Of a stretch of 64,000 nucleotides of DNA, positions 1-7,411 are shown piece after piece. Under the pieces are notes generated by a model. That model did not search any database and was not told the origin of the DNA. It saw only the letters and a list, made by a program, of their open reading frames with translations. The stretch lies in contig NZ_JBHSGI010000034.1 in the NCBI RefSeq assembly GCF_042654245.1, positions 62,001 through 126,000 of the forward strand, given 5' to 3'. The translations under genes and the position numbers were made by a program. The number at the start of each line of letters is the position of its first letter. Positions within the stretch are counted from its first letter, which is position 1. Source of the DNA: Seohaeicola_A nanhaiensis. GTDB taxonomy: Bacteria > Pseudomonadota > Alphaproteobacteria > Rhodobacterales > Rhodobacteraceae.

Positions 1-547
1 AAAGGGCGAAGGGCTGCGGCGAGAGACCGCCCAGCAGGGTCGGCGCCACCGCCGCGAGGCAGACGCCGATCAGAGCGCCGGTCTCGCGCCAGGCCGCCAG
101 CCGCACATGTCCCATGCCGGGATTACGGCCGGCCTTTTCGACACCCTGCGCGTAAAAGGTGATCGTCAGGAAACTGAAGGCGGTGAACAGAAGCCCGAGG
201 GTCAGGGCAAACCAGGCCAGCGGTGCGATGGGTGGGGCGATGGCGAAAAGTCCGACCATTGCCGCGGCCATGACAACGCCAACCAGTGCGACGGCGCGTC
301 TCCGCCGGCGCTCCAGCACTCCCGAAAGCCAGCCGAGGACCGGATCCTGGATCACATCGAACAGCCGCAACCCGAAGAGAACCGACCCGAGCGCACCGAG
401 ACCGACGCCATACTGGTCGAAGAAGAACTTCGGCGCATGCAGGTAGATCGGCAGGCCGGCCGCCGCCAGTACCCCCGCGAAGAGGGCATAGGCGGGCAGG
501 CGGTCTCCGCCCCTTGGGCTGGCAGGCACTTGAACCTCCTCGGACAT
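1..547 (-). CDS. MFS transporter, GPH (MelB-like) family, 5' part only
   Basis: This is an inner-membrane secondary transporter, probably a sugar or glycoside cation symporter. Reading the minus strand from the ATG at 547 gives about 182 uninterrupted residues that run off the window start. There is a short cytoplasmic leader, then several hydrophobic helices. The segment LFGLRLFDVIQDPVLGWLS matches the helix 2/loop signature of MFS_2/GPH proteins (a conserved Asp followed by DP and G). The C-terminal half lies outside the window, so the substrate cannot be judged. Its upstream side faces the left end of the integrated element. Before that insertion it would have lain just beyond the 3' end of tRNA-Cys. 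Confidence 0.8.
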   Translation of the reverse strand, partial: MSEEVQVPASPRGGDRLPAYALFAGVLAAAGLPIYLHAPKFFFDQYGVGLGALGSVLFGLRLFDVIQDPVLGWLSGVLERRRRRAVALVGVVMAAAMVGLFAIAPPIAPLAWFALTLGLLFTAFSFLTITFYAQGVEKAGRNPGMGHVRLAAWRETGALIGVCLAAVAPTLLGGLSPQPFAL

Positions 548-799
548 GGCGCAGAGCCGCGCATGGATTTCACTACGCGCCGAGGCAGCCCATGGACCAT
601 TCTGAACGCCCGATCGCGACAGGTGCGCTGGCAAAAGCATCGAAATCCTGGTGGCATGGTCCGAGAATACCATGCTGTCACGCCCAAGGTCGGGTGGCCG
701 CCGCATCGGGTGGCCTGGCAACCCAAGCGCCTCTTTCGTAGCGACGAATGCTGGGCCCGACACAGTCGAGCGCGAGCAAGCCAATCACTTAGAAGGAGA

Positions 800-814
800 T
801 GGAGGCGGGTACCG
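800..814 (+). repeat. Distal attachment site repeat (att core copy 1)
   Basis: Fifteen bases identical to the 3' end of tRNA-Cys: CCA, the acceptor strand and the first base of the T-stem, read on the minus strand. It lacks the rest of the tRNA. It is therefore the displaced chromosomal 3' fragment expected after integration into a tRNA gene, and it marks the left boundary of the element. Confidence 0.85.
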
Positions 815-921
815 CCACCTGACTAGCGTGCGGATGCGTGCGGGATGGTAACAAAAACAACATCTTGCGCGAAACCTCTTTGCGGTAGAGTGCGGTTGTG
901 TTACGTCCAATGCGAACTTTT

Positions 922-937
922 TGGGCGGGTAGGTTGC
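922..937 (+). repeat. Sub-terminal direct repeat, left copy (possible integrase arm site)
   Basis: TGGGCGGGTAGGTTGC occurs here and again at 11021-11036 in the same orientation, 107 bases inside the left att copy and 60 bases inside the right one. Paired short repeats inside both ends of an element are typical of arm-type binding sites for tyrosine recombinases. The identity is seen directly; the binding role is inferred. Confidence 0.6.
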
Positions 938-983
938 CGCGCCTGTTCGGTTCGAAGTTGCCAACAAAGCGGGAATCGAACCG

Positions 984-2222
984 GTGCCGAAGAAAGCTGC
1001 CGAACTGAATGACCTACAAGTCAGGCGACTCGCAAGAGGCGTTCACGCGGTGGGCGGCGTGGCCGGGCTTCTGCTACAGGTGACGGAAAGCGGAGCGCGA
1101 TCATGGTTGTTCCGGGTGCGGATCAACGGCCGACGGCGTGAAATCGGATTGGGCGGTTACCCGGATACAACGCTGGCGGATGCGCGTTCAGAGGCTCGGG
1201 AATACCGCAAGCTGATACGGCAGGGTATCGACCCCTTGCAGCAGCGCCGTGCCGCGCAGCGCAAGCAAATGACATTCAGCGATGCCGTCGAGCGCTTCGC
1301 CGCAGAAAAGGCGGTGGAGTTCCGGAGCGCCGCGCACCGAAGGCAATGGCGCGCCTCGCTCGATAACTACGCTGTTCCGATTCTCGGCAAGATGCCGGTC
1401 AGCGACATTGACCTGGACGACGTGTTGACTGCCCTGCGGCCGATATGGACGACCAAGACGGAAACCGCCACGAAGGTGCGCCAGCGTATCGAGCGCGTGC
1501 TCGACTTCGCGACCGTGGCGGGGAGCCGCACCGGCCGCAACCCGGCGACTTGGCGCGGCAACCTCGACATGGTTTTACCGTCGCCTTCGCGGCTACAGGG
1601 CGCGCGTCACTACCCCGCCTTGAAGCTAGGCGATGCGCCGTCGTGGTTTGCGGCCGTGCGCGCGCGCGAGGGCATCAGCGCGAGGGCGCTGGAGTTTCAG
1701 GCGCTGACGGTCTCGCGGACGGGCGCGGTTCGCTTCGCGACGTGGGAGGAAATCAACCTCGACGCGAGGATGTGGACGATCCAGCCCGGCCGGGAGCAGT
1801 CCAAGATTCCGCCGACCGGATCGGCACATCGCGTGCCGCTGACCGACCGCATGATCGACCTGTTGAACGGCTTGCCTCGGGACAACGGCAACCCGCTGGT
1901 GTTCTGGGCACCGCGCGGCGGCGCTCTGAGCGATGCGGCGCTCGCCGCAGTCATGCGGAAGATCCACGCCGCGCAAGTCAAGAAGGATGAAACCGGCTTT
2001 GTGGATCCCCAAACGGGTGAACCTGCCGTTCCCCATGGCGCGTGTCGGGCGACCTTCCGGACGTGGGTGGCGGAGGTCACGACCTACGACGGCGACATGG
2101 CTGAAATCGCGCTGACGCACCGCGTCGGAACGAAGGTTCAACAAGCCTATGACCGCAGCGATCAGGTTGAGAAGCGCCGCGAGATGATGGCCCATTGGGG
2201 AAGGTATCTGTCCAATGAATGA
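984..2222 (+). CDS. int: Tyrosine recombinase/integrase with N-terminal DUF4102 arm-binding domain
   Basis: This protein catalyses site-specific integration and excision of the element. At 412 aa it has the usual length for P4-like integrases. Residues 1-90 form the DUF4102 domain, with the segment REIGLGGYPDTTLADAR typical of the family. A SAM-like core-binding domain (about 95-180) and the catalytic domain follow. In the C-terminal part I see an ARATF-type box (GACRATFRTW, here CRATF) and a tail of RREMMAHWGRYL type, where the nucleophilic Tyr of this family would be looked for; Y389 in QQAYDRSD is the more typical candidate. The usual first Arg box is unclear: the sequence is SRTGAVRFATWEEI rather than TRTSEV. 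The start is GTG and overlaps a sequence resembling the tRNA T-arm. The stop overlaps the next gene by 8 bases. Confidence 0.93.
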   Translation: MPKKAAELNDLQVRRLARGVHAVGGVAGLLLQVTESGARSWLFRVRINGRRREIGLGGYPDTTLADARSEAREYRKLIRQGIDPLQQRRAAQRKQMTFSDAVERFAAEKAVEFRSAAHRRQWRASLDNYAVPILGKMPVSDIDLDDVLTALRPIWTTKTETATKVRQRIERVLDFATVAGSRTGRNPATWRGNLDMVLPSPSRLQGARHYPALKLGDAPSWFAAVRAREGISARALEFQALTVSRTGAVRFATWEEINLDARMWTIQPGREQSKIPPTGSAHRVPLTDRMIDLLNGLPRDNGNPLVFWAPRGGALSDAALAAVMRKIHAAQVKKDETGFVDPQTGEPAVPHGACRATFRTWVAEVTTYDGDMAEIALTHRVGTKVQQAYDRSDQVEKRREMMAHWGRYLSNE

Positions 2223-2733
2223 CGACGACGAGGAACTTGTCGCGGCCGTTAAGCGCGACTTTTGGAGCCGGCTTGAAGCGGTGGAGCAGCGGGTATCGGC
2301 GGCGCAGGAATCGGTTGTCGCCAAACTGTTCCTCGAAAAGGTCACTGACGTTGCCGTTTCCGATTGGGTGGCCGAGCGCAGCTCCCCGGCTGCCGTCAAA
2401 TGCGAACTGAGACAGATTCGCCGATTTGCCGAGCTTGGAAAGATTGCCATGGCATGGGGCCGACTGCGCCGACTTGAGGACGAAGTTCTGTACGTTTGGT
2501 CCCTGGTATCGTGGAAGACCCTCGGGCGCGGAGTCCTTCAGGTTAAAGCCGGGCAGGTGGGCGGAGCAATGCGCAAGGGCCAACTCGGGGAAAATACCGC
2601 TGCTGTATTGGAGCGCATGGCCGAGCTGATACCGGGACAGACCGTCAGCGGCGCTGCGGCGATTGCTGCGAAGGAAGGTATCGGCACAAGCCAAGCCGCA
2701 AACAAGAAACTTTGGGACAGGCACAAAAAGTAG
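2215..2733 (+). CDS. Hypothetical protein coupled to the integrase
   Basis: A 172-aa acidic-to-mixed soluble protein of no family I recognise. Its ATG lies 8 bases inside the end of the integrase gene, so the two are probably translated together and it may act in the same process or its control. It is predicted mostly helical, with a central segment rich in W and V (EVLYVWSLVSWKTLGRGVLQ) and a C-terminal Ala-rich stretch (TVSGAAAIAAKEGIGTSQA) that could be a small HTH. No membrane segment or signal peptide is visible. Function is unknown. Confidence 0.7.
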   Translation: MNDDDEELVAAVKRDFWSRLEAVEQRVSAAQESVVAKLFLEKVTDVAVSDWVAERSSPAAVKCELRQIRRFAELGKIAMAWGRLRRLEDEVLYVWSLVSWKTLGRGVLQVKAGQVGGAMRKGQLGENTAAVLERMAELIPGQTVSGAAAIAAKEGIGTSQAANKKLWDRHKK

Positions 2734-2777
2734 GGACATGACGCGCATGTGTCCCGGCGCTTGTGTGCAACCTGTGG

Positions 2778-2799
2778 CGCACCCCGGCGAAAGGGTGCG
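2778..2799. promoter_or_regulatory. Inverted repeat upstream of the small HTH gene
   Basis: CGCACCC at 2778-2784 and GGGTGCG at 2793-2799 form a 7-bp inverted repeat, and a further GGCGCACCC copy follows at about 2803-2811. The cluster sits 30-55 bases before the next start codon. It could be an operator or a leader hairpin; the arms are seen, the role is a guess. Confidence 0.35.
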
Positions 2800-2831
2800 A
2801 TTGGCGCACCCTGCGGGCAGGATGCACCACT

Positions 2832-3023
2832 ATGACCAAGACTTACATCAGCATCGCGGACCTGAGCGCGCGGCAGAATACCAGCCGGCGCGCGATCTAT
2901 GACCGGATCAAGGCCGATCCGACCTTTCCCACGCCCTACAAGTTCTCCGACAAATGCACCCGTTTCGACTTGGAAGAGATCGAAGCGTGGGAAGCCTCGA
3001 AACGCGCCAAGAACGCGGCCTGA
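2832..3023 (+). CDS. AlpA/excisionase-like small HTH DNA-binding protein
   Basis: A 63-aa protein with the layout of AlpA/MerR-type wing-helix proteins of mobile elements. It opens with a strand (TYISIADLSA), then has a helix-turn-helix (NTSRRAIYDRIKADP) and a wing with the typical FP.P.K segment (FPTPYKFSDKCTRF). It ends with a helix (DLEEIEAWEASKRA). In this family the last helix carries the EIEAW or EVEAW signature. Such proteins act as excisionases or activators of integrase genes. I chose the ATG at 2832 because the frame upstream has no such features. It begins a run of tightly packed replication genes. Confidence 0.75.
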   Translation: MTKTYISIADLSARQNTSRRAIYDRIKADPTFPTPYKFSDKCTRFDLEEIEAWEASKRAKNAA

Positions 3024-3031
3024 GGTGACCC

Positions 3032-3208
3032 ATGCGAGCAGAAAACACGAACCCCGGCGCGCTGGCGGGCGCGACCGGGGCTGACTTCAAAGCTGACGGG
3101 CTTCGGGATCAGAATACCAGCATCACCTACCAAATCAAGTCGCTGATCTTCTACCAGTCCGAAGGCGGATCAGTGGAACGCCTCGATCTGCGCGAGGTGG
3201 CGGCATGA
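3032..3208 (+). CDS. Small hypothetical protein coupled to the TopoVI-A-like gene
   Basis: A 58-aa reading frame that starts 8 bases after the HTH gene stop and ends in an ATGA overlap (stop 3206-3208, next start 3205-3207) with the TOPRIM protein. The N-terminal half is Gly/Ala-rich. The C-terminal half (ITYQIKSLIFYQSEGG, then VERLDLREVAA) looks like a beta-hairpin plus helix. I do not recognise it. The overlap on one side and the short spacing on the other support a real co-translated gene. It could be an accessory subunit of the next protein. Confidence 0.55.
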   Translation: MRAENTNPGALAGATGADFKADGLRDQNTSITYQIKSLIFYQSEGGSVERLDLREVAA

Positions 3209-4143
3209 GTTTTACAGCAAGCCGTAAAACCGGACGCCCGCGCGGCTACATCACCAACTACAACCCGCAGGCCAAGACCCAAGCGCTGCTGGAGCAGGTC
3301 GATCTCGTCATGAACGAGTATAGGGAATACTGGCCTTTGACCGTCCGGCAGGTATTCTATCGACTGGTCGGTGCATTCGGTTTCGACAAGACCGAGGCCG
3401 ACTATGGGCGACTCTGCCATCACCTGGCCAATGCCCGCCGCGCCCGCCGCATCCCCTTCCGCGCGATCCGCGACGACGGGATCATCACCTACCAGATGGA
3501 TCACTTTGACGATCACGACGACTTCCTGCGTCACGTCCGCGAACTCGGCGAGAACTACACCAGGAACAAGCTTTCCGGGCAGGAAATCTACATCGAGGTC
3601 TGGTGCGAGGCGGCAGGGATGCAGGTGCAGTTGCATGACGTTGCCGAACCCTATTCGGTTCCAGTCTACTCGTCCGGCGGCTTCGACAGTCTGACCGCGA
3701 AGAAGAGGCTGGCGGATCGTATCTGCCGGATCGGCAAGCCCGCCGTGATCCTGCACCTGGGCGACTATGACCCCAGCGGCGAAAGCATCTTCGAGAGCGT
3801 GGCCGAGGACGTCGCGGCCTTCGTCGCCGCCGACCGCCCCTGGGCGACGGTGGAGGTGAACTTCGAGCGCATCGCCCTGACGCGCAACCAGGTGCGCGAC
3901 TTCGACCTGCCGACAGCGCCCCCCAAGGCTACGGACAGCCGGTCCAAGTCCTGGGACGGCGGAACATGCCAGTTGGAAGCACTGCCGCCGAACATGATCG
4001 CCGAAATCCTCAGGGCTGCCATCGAGCGCCACCTCGACCATGACCAACTCGAAACTGATCGCGAACGCGAAACCTTCGACAAGCAGTTGATTGCCTACGC
4101 CCTTCCCGCGCCGGGCGACGATCACGATGGGGATGACGAATGA
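3205..4143 (+). CDS. Spo11/TopoVI-A-like protein (winged helix plus TOPRIM)
   Basis: A 312-aa protein with the two hallmarks of topoisomerase VI subunit A and Spo11. At residues 45-53 the motif LTVRQVFYR matches the T-x-R-[DE]-[IL]-[YF]-Y signature of the 5Y-CAP winged helix, placing a candidate DNA-cleaving Tyr at Y52. Residues 129-138 (YIEVWCEAAG) give the TOPRIM glutamate (E131 or E135). Residues 185-193 (LGDYDPSGE, D187 and D189) give the DxD acid pair in the DxDPxG context usual for this family. It is shorter than TopoVI-A (about 370 aa), and no TopoVI-B ATPase gene is nearby, so it would be an orphan A-type subunit. It may cut or bind DNA for element replication or recombination. The start and stop each overlap neighbours by 4 bases, with the PrimPol primase directly downstream. 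Motif reading is good; activity is inferred. Confidence 0.72.
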   Translation: MSFTASRKTGRPRGYITNYNPQAKTQALLEQVDLVMNEYREYWPLTVRQVFYRLVGAFGFDKTEADYGRLCHHLANARRARRIPFRAIRDDGIITYQMDHFDDHDDFLRHVRELGENYTRNKLSGQEIYIEVWCEAAGMQVQLHDVAEPYSVPVYSSGGFDSLTAKKRLADRICRIGKPAVILHLGDYDPSGESIFESVAEDVAAFVAADRPWATVEVNFERIALTRNQVRDFDLPTAPPKATDSRSKSWDGGTCQLEALPPNMIAEILRAAIERHLDHDQLETDRERETFDKQLIAYALPAPGDDHDGDDE

Positions 4144-5141
4144 ACGCCGCCCGCATCTTCGCCGCACACGCCCATGAATACGCGGAGGCCGGTCTTCCGG
4201 CCTTCCCGGTGGACGCCCGGCACAAGCGCCCCGCTGTCAAAGGCTGGCAATTCGCAACGCCCCAGCGGGCGCGCATCTGGGCCGCTGATGCCCGGCTTGG
4301 CGATGCCGATGGGCTGGGCATCGTCATGGGTCAGGCGTCAGGCCTGACCGAAATCGACGTGGATGGCGTCGGCGAGGCTTGGTTGGCCGTTGTCTTGGAA
4401 CGCTTCGGGGGAACCCCGCTGACTGTCCGCACGGCAAGCGGCAAAAGCAAGGCCTGGTATCGGCACAACGGTGAAGGGCGGCGCATCCGTCCCTTTCCCG
4501 GCCAGCCTATCGACGTATTGGGCGCCGGTTTTTCCATTGCACCGCCGTCCTGGCGCGAGGATCTCGGCGCGTCCTACGCCTTCCGCACGGGCGGTCTGGC
4601 AGCGCTCGACGGTCTGCCGGTCATCAAGCCCGGCGCGCTCGACACCGGCTTCAGCCGGGCCGCTGAAGGCGTGCAGCAGGGCGAGCGCAACCACGCCCTG
4701 TGGCGCTATTGCATGACGCAGGCGCGGCATTGTGACGACCTGGACGCCCTGAGCGACGTTGCCGCCACTTGGGCCAGCGCTTTTCCCGATCCGCTTTCCG
4801 CGTCCGAGGTTCAGCGCTGCGCCCGATCCGCTTGGGGATACGAGACCACGGGCAGGAACTTCCTCGGCCTGATCAAGCCGCAAGTTACCGAAGGAGATCG
4901 CAGGATGGATGCCCTGATCGACAACCCCGACGCTTTCACGTTGCTGATGCTGTTCCAGCGTTGGCACGGCAGCCGCCCCAGCTTTCGGATCGCGCCGACC
5001 GCGATGAGCGAGGCTAAACAGCCGCCGTGGCATCACACTCGCATCGCCCGTGCGCGTGACACGCTGATCGAACGCGGTTTCGTGGAGGAGATCAAGCCGC
5101 CGGTCCGGGGCAAGCGGCCGGGTCTCTATCGTCTGGCCTAA
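4140..5141 (+). CDS. PrimPol-type replicative primase (bifunctional DNA primase/polymerase domain)
   Basis: A 333-aa protein. Residues 5-165 form an archaeo-eukaryotic-type primase domain as found in phage and plasmid primases. AGLPAFPVD and a following Lys/Arg-rich loop are typical of the N-terminus. EIDVDG (D73, D75) supplies the metal-binding acids, and PIDVLGAGFSIAPPS supplies the later catalytic and nucleotide-binding strand. Residues 180-235 (GERNHALWRYC and on) resemble the PriCT helical extension. The C-terminus (about 255-333) looks like a winged helix with an RGKRPGLYRL end. No helicase domain is present. It overlaps the TopoVI-A-like gene by ATGA, so the two probably act together in copying the element. 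Confidence 0.85.
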   Translation: MNAARIFAAHAHEYAEAGLPAFPVDARHKRPAVKGWQFATPQRARIWAADARLGDADGLGIVMGQASGLTEIDVDGVGEAWLAVVLERFGGTPLTVRTASGKSKAWYRHNGEGRRIRPFPGQPIDVLGAGFSIAPPSWREDLGASYAFRTGGLAALDGLPVIKPGALDTGFSRAAEGVQQGERNHALWRYCMTQARHCDDLDALSDVAATWASAFPDPLSASEVQRCARSAWGYETTGRNFLGLIKPQVTEGDRRMDALIDNPDAFTLLMLFQRWHGSRPSFRIAPTAMSEAKQPPWHHTRIARARDTLIERGFVEEIKPPVRGKRPGLYRLA

Positions 5142-5246
5142 GGGAAGGGGGAGAAGTGTATAGTGATCTTTTACGGATTCCGCGATTTCCCTCTGCGCCA
5201 AACCTTGGCCTGCGCGGCGATGAAATTCACGAGGCGCGTTTCGGCT

Positions 5247-5267
5247 ATCTGCAAACGGATTGCAGAT
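5247..5267. promoter_or_regulatory. Inverted repeat downstream of the primase gene
   Basis: Perfect 8-bp arms ATCTGCAA and TTGCAGAT with a 5-base spacer. It lies about 105 bases after the primase stop and 40 bases before a larger palindrome. It could be part of a control region or an origin. No A/T-rich unwinding region or iteron series is visible beside it. Confidence 0.4.
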
Positions 5268-5307
5268 GCGGTCTGCTTCCCGGCGCAGCGAAGGCTTGGC
5301 GAGCGGC

Positions 5308-5330
5308 TCACTGTAAACCGTTTACAGTGA
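5308..5330. promoter_or_regulatory. Near-perfect 23-bp palindrome (operator or origin candidate)
   Basis: Perfect 11-bp arms TCACTGTAAAC and GTTTACAGTGA flank a single C. It is the strongest symmetric site in the element and lies in a non-coding stretch between the primase gene and the structural genes. The TGTAAAC-GTTTACA core looks like a dimeric repressor or Rep/ParB-type site. The symmetry is observed; the binding protein is unknown. Confidence 0.5.
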
Positions 5331-5503
5331 AGGCGAACCGGTGGCCGGGGGTGGGTAATCCCCGGGTGGTGAGACATGCCGAACCGACCGCCCAAGCATT
5401 CGCGCGCATCGCCAATTCAGAAATCCCGGATGGGCGGGGGGGCGGTGCGATCCTCAGAGGCCGCCCGGCAAGGAACCGGCGGCTCAGGCTTTCTCAGCCA
5501 TCC

Positions 5504-5752
5504 ACAGTTGGGAAATCCTGGGCGTACGAGGCGCTGCACCCGGAAACGGCAAATGGAAGCAACCAACACACAAGGGTTGGCCAACTTGTCCAACCCTCTT
5601 TCTCAGACGATCAGGCCGAGAAAACCGGGCAGTCTGCGCGGGGTGTTCGTAGAGACGCTGAACGTGGCGAAAAGGTATGCGACGACGCCCTGCGGCTCTT
5701 GCGTGGCACAAGGCTGGACACAGCCGCCAATTCAGCAATTCATGGCGGGTGA
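5504..5752 (+). pseudogene. C-terminal fragment of a ParB-like protein
   Basis: About 82 residues in one frame look like the middle and end of plasmid or phage ParB-like proteins. There is a segment around ALHPETANG, then EKTGQSARGVRRDAERGEK (an HTH of the family), then LLRGTRLDT. In full proteins these follow an N-terminal ParB nuclease-fold domain. Here the same frame continues upstream to 5156 but reads as low-quality sequence without that domain, and the protein stops soon after the LDT motif (NSAIHGG), so both ends are lost. I read this as a remnant. An overlapping frame (5376-5762, 128 aa) ends in ATGA with the next gene and cannot be fully excluded. Nothing else in 5142-5758 looks coding. 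Confidence 0.55.
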
Positions 5753-5758
5753 CGCTCG

Positions 5759-6121
5759 ATGACAGATCAGGCGGCAATCTTGGCCCGTTTGGAACGGCTC
5801 GAACGACTGGTTGCGGCGCTGGTGCCGGATGAAGGCGATTGGCTGGCCTCTGAGTTGCGCGCAGCCTATCCAGACGGATGCGTCTTCACGGCCGGCGAAG
5901 CGCTGGAGCTGGCCGAGACGAGGGGGCGGTGCGCGCGGATTGAAGGCGCTCCGACACCGGACATTTGCACCGCGTTGGAGGTGGCAGGGGCAACGTCTGC
6001 GCGGCGGCTTGGGCGATGGCTGGCGCAGCAGGAAGCCCGGACAACGGCGCGCGTCGGGCGGGATGGAGCGGGCACCGTCTGGGCAATGCTTCACTCTGGG
6101 AACGAAACATTGCCGCGATAG
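5759..6121 (+). CDS. Hypothetical element protein with N-terminal coiled coil
   Basis: A 120-aa soluble protein. Residues 5-25 are a short amphipathic helix (ILARLERLERLVAAL). The rest reads as a possible winged-helix DNA-binding unit: DGCVFTAGEALELAETRG, followed by ATSARRLGRWLAQQE, where a recognition helix could lie. It sits directly before the capsid gene, a place where phages often keep small scaffolding or packaging-related genes, but it resembles no terminase small subunit I can identify. Function is unknown. Confidence 0.6.
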   Translation: MTDQAAILARLERLERLVAALVPDEGDWLASELRAAYPDGCVFTAGEALELAETRGRCARIEGAPTPDICTALEVAGATSARRLGRWLAQQEARTTARVGRDGAGTVWAMLHSGNETLPR

Positions 6122-6178
6122 GTCGGCCGGGCAATGTCCGGCATAATCGGGGAAATTCATCATTTGAGGCGATGCCCC

Positions 6179-7222
6179 ATGACCATTCAAAACCGGCCAG
6201 TATCCACCGAGATTGTCGCCTCTGGCGCGCTGCTTCCCTGGCTTGCGCGATCAAAGGCGTTGCTAAGCCAATACCCCGGTCGGGGCGTGGCGGGCACGGC
6301 GGAAGCTCTTGGCGCACCGCTCGAAATCATTGAGCGGATTAAGGCGGCCGTGGCGGCTGAAACCGTGGCCGGTCAGCCGGGATTGGCGGGAAGCTCCACG
6401 GCCGTAACCGCTTTCGTTGCGCAGGCGGCGGAAACGTCCGTTCTCTTTCGGATGCTGGCGGACTCGTCCGTTACCGCCGCGCCGATGCAAACTTGGCTCG
6501 CCACATCGGTTATGGCCGCGACGGCCACAGAGATTGACGAGGGAAAGCCGATTCCGCTGCAAGCGCTAAACATGCGCCGCGACAAGCTGGAAGCCTTCAA
6601 AGTTGCCGCGCTGATCGCGACAACGGCCGAACTTTGGACTGCCACCAGCGGCGAAGGACAGGCATTCATTTCGCACCTTCTGCGCGCGGCAGCGGCAGAA
6701 GCCGCAGACCGGGCACTTTTCCAGCGGCTCACAAATTCGGGCACCTTCGAGGCAACCGATTACGGCAGCGACTTGGACGCAATTCGGCAGATGATCGAAG
6801 GCATGTTGTCTGCCGTTCACACGGGCGCGTTTTCCCGGCTTTATTGGGCTCTGTCTCCGAAAGCATGGAATTGGTTAGTAACGATGCCCAACCTTCCCGA
6901 TTCCATGAACCCGTTTGATGGGATGATCCTAGGCCGGCCGGCCGTCCTGTCCGATGGACTCGATCCTTGGCGGATGGCGCTGGTTAACGCCCGGGCGATT
7001 GGTTCGAATCTGGAGCGCGTCGAGATTGCCGCGTCTGGTCAGGCTACAATTCAGATGCTGGACAACCCGACCAACGACACCGTGACGCCCACGGCGACGA
7101 ATGCGGTTTCCATGTTCCAGACCAACGGACGGGCGGTGCGGATGATTTTGCACCTTGCCGCGCAGCCGCTGCGGGAGAACGCAATCGCCTTCGCCACCAT
7201 CACCGAACCGACCAGCATTTAA
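6179..7222 (+). CDS. Phage major capsid protein, HK97-fold type
   Basis: A 347-aa structural protein. The stretch around EIDEGKPIPLQALNM, followed by RDKLEAFKVAALIATTAELW, reproduces the HK97 pattern: EGKP.P, then a K-containing strand leading to the 'v..ElW' segment at the start of the spine helix. An Ala-rich helix ending in AEAADRALFQ corresponds to the usual 'D.a.l.G' region. The C-terminus has strands of the P- and A-domain type. I prefer the ATG at 6179 over the one at 6134 because AGGCG lies about 10 bases before it and the extra 15 residues look unrelated. There is no separate prohead protease gene and no long N-terminal delta domain, so any maturation would differ from HK97 itself. 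Confidence 0.7.
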   Translation: MTIQNRPVSTEIVASGALLPWLARSKALLSQYPGRGVAGTAEALGAPLEIIERIKAAVAAETVAGQPGLAGSSTAVTAFVAQAAETSVLFRMLADSSVTAAPMQTWLATSVMAATATEIDEGKPIPLQALNMRRDKLEAFKVAALIATTAELWTATSGEGQAFISHLLRAAAAEAADRALFQRLTNSGTFEATDYGSDLDAIRQMIEGMLSAVHTGAFSRLYWALSPKAWNWLVTMPNLPDSMNPFDGMILGRPAVLSDGLDPWRMALVNARAIGSNLERVEIAASGQATIQMLDNPTNDTVTPTATNAVSMFQTNGRAVRMILHLAAQPLRENAIAFATITEPTSI

Positions 7223-7237
7223 GGGAGGGCAAGAGCA

Positions 7238-7411
7238 ATGGATTCATCGGCCGGAAGCTGGATTTTCAAAAGGATAAGCGACCTGGAAAAGCGCATTGCG
7301 GCTCTGGAGGCCGCAGCGTCTGCGCCAGACCGCCAAGTTGGCGGACACGAGCCTTTCCCGCCTGCGCGGCGCTGGTGGCCGCTGGCGGGCAGTAAGAGGG
7401 GCGCAGAATGA
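7238..7411 (+). CDS. Small hypothetical protein after the capsid gene
   Basis: A 57-aa frame beginning 15 bases after the capsid stop with a clear ribosome site (GGGAGGGCAAGAGCA). The first half is an amphipathic helix (ISDLEKRIAALEAAASA) likely to form a coiled coil. The second half is Pro/Arg/Trp-rich. It ends in an ATGA overlap with the next small gene, which supports translation. I recognise no family. The position suggests a head-completion or decoration role, but this is only context. Confidence 0.55.
   Translation: MDSSAGSWIFKRISDLEKRIAALEAAASAPDRQVGGHEPFPPARRWWPLAGSKRGAE

Larger units (their letters stand above)
548..983. other. Gene-free stretch containing the left element end
   Basis: No convincing gene is visible here. 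The first 250 bases are the upstream region of the transporter. The left attachment repeat is at 800-814. Beyond it is the left arm of the element, which holds a 16-bp repeat (922-937) shared with the right end. An inverted repeat CGGTTCGA / TCGAACCG (948-955 and 976-983, 20-base spacer) lies directly before the integrase start. The open frames crossing this stretch on both strands have no family resemblance and no good ribosome site. Confidence 0.6.

Noticed and set aside
3151..4167. Long minus-strand frame opposite the TopoVI-A-like gene
   Set aside because: It lacks any domain, while the plus-strand protein has clear catalytic motifs and coupled neighbours.
5376..5762. A 128-aa frame ending in ATGA with the gene at 5759
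   Set aside because: The protein is Arg/Ser/Gly-rich without structure, and another frame in the same DNA shows ParB-like similarity. Kept only as an alternative in the ParB fragment entry.
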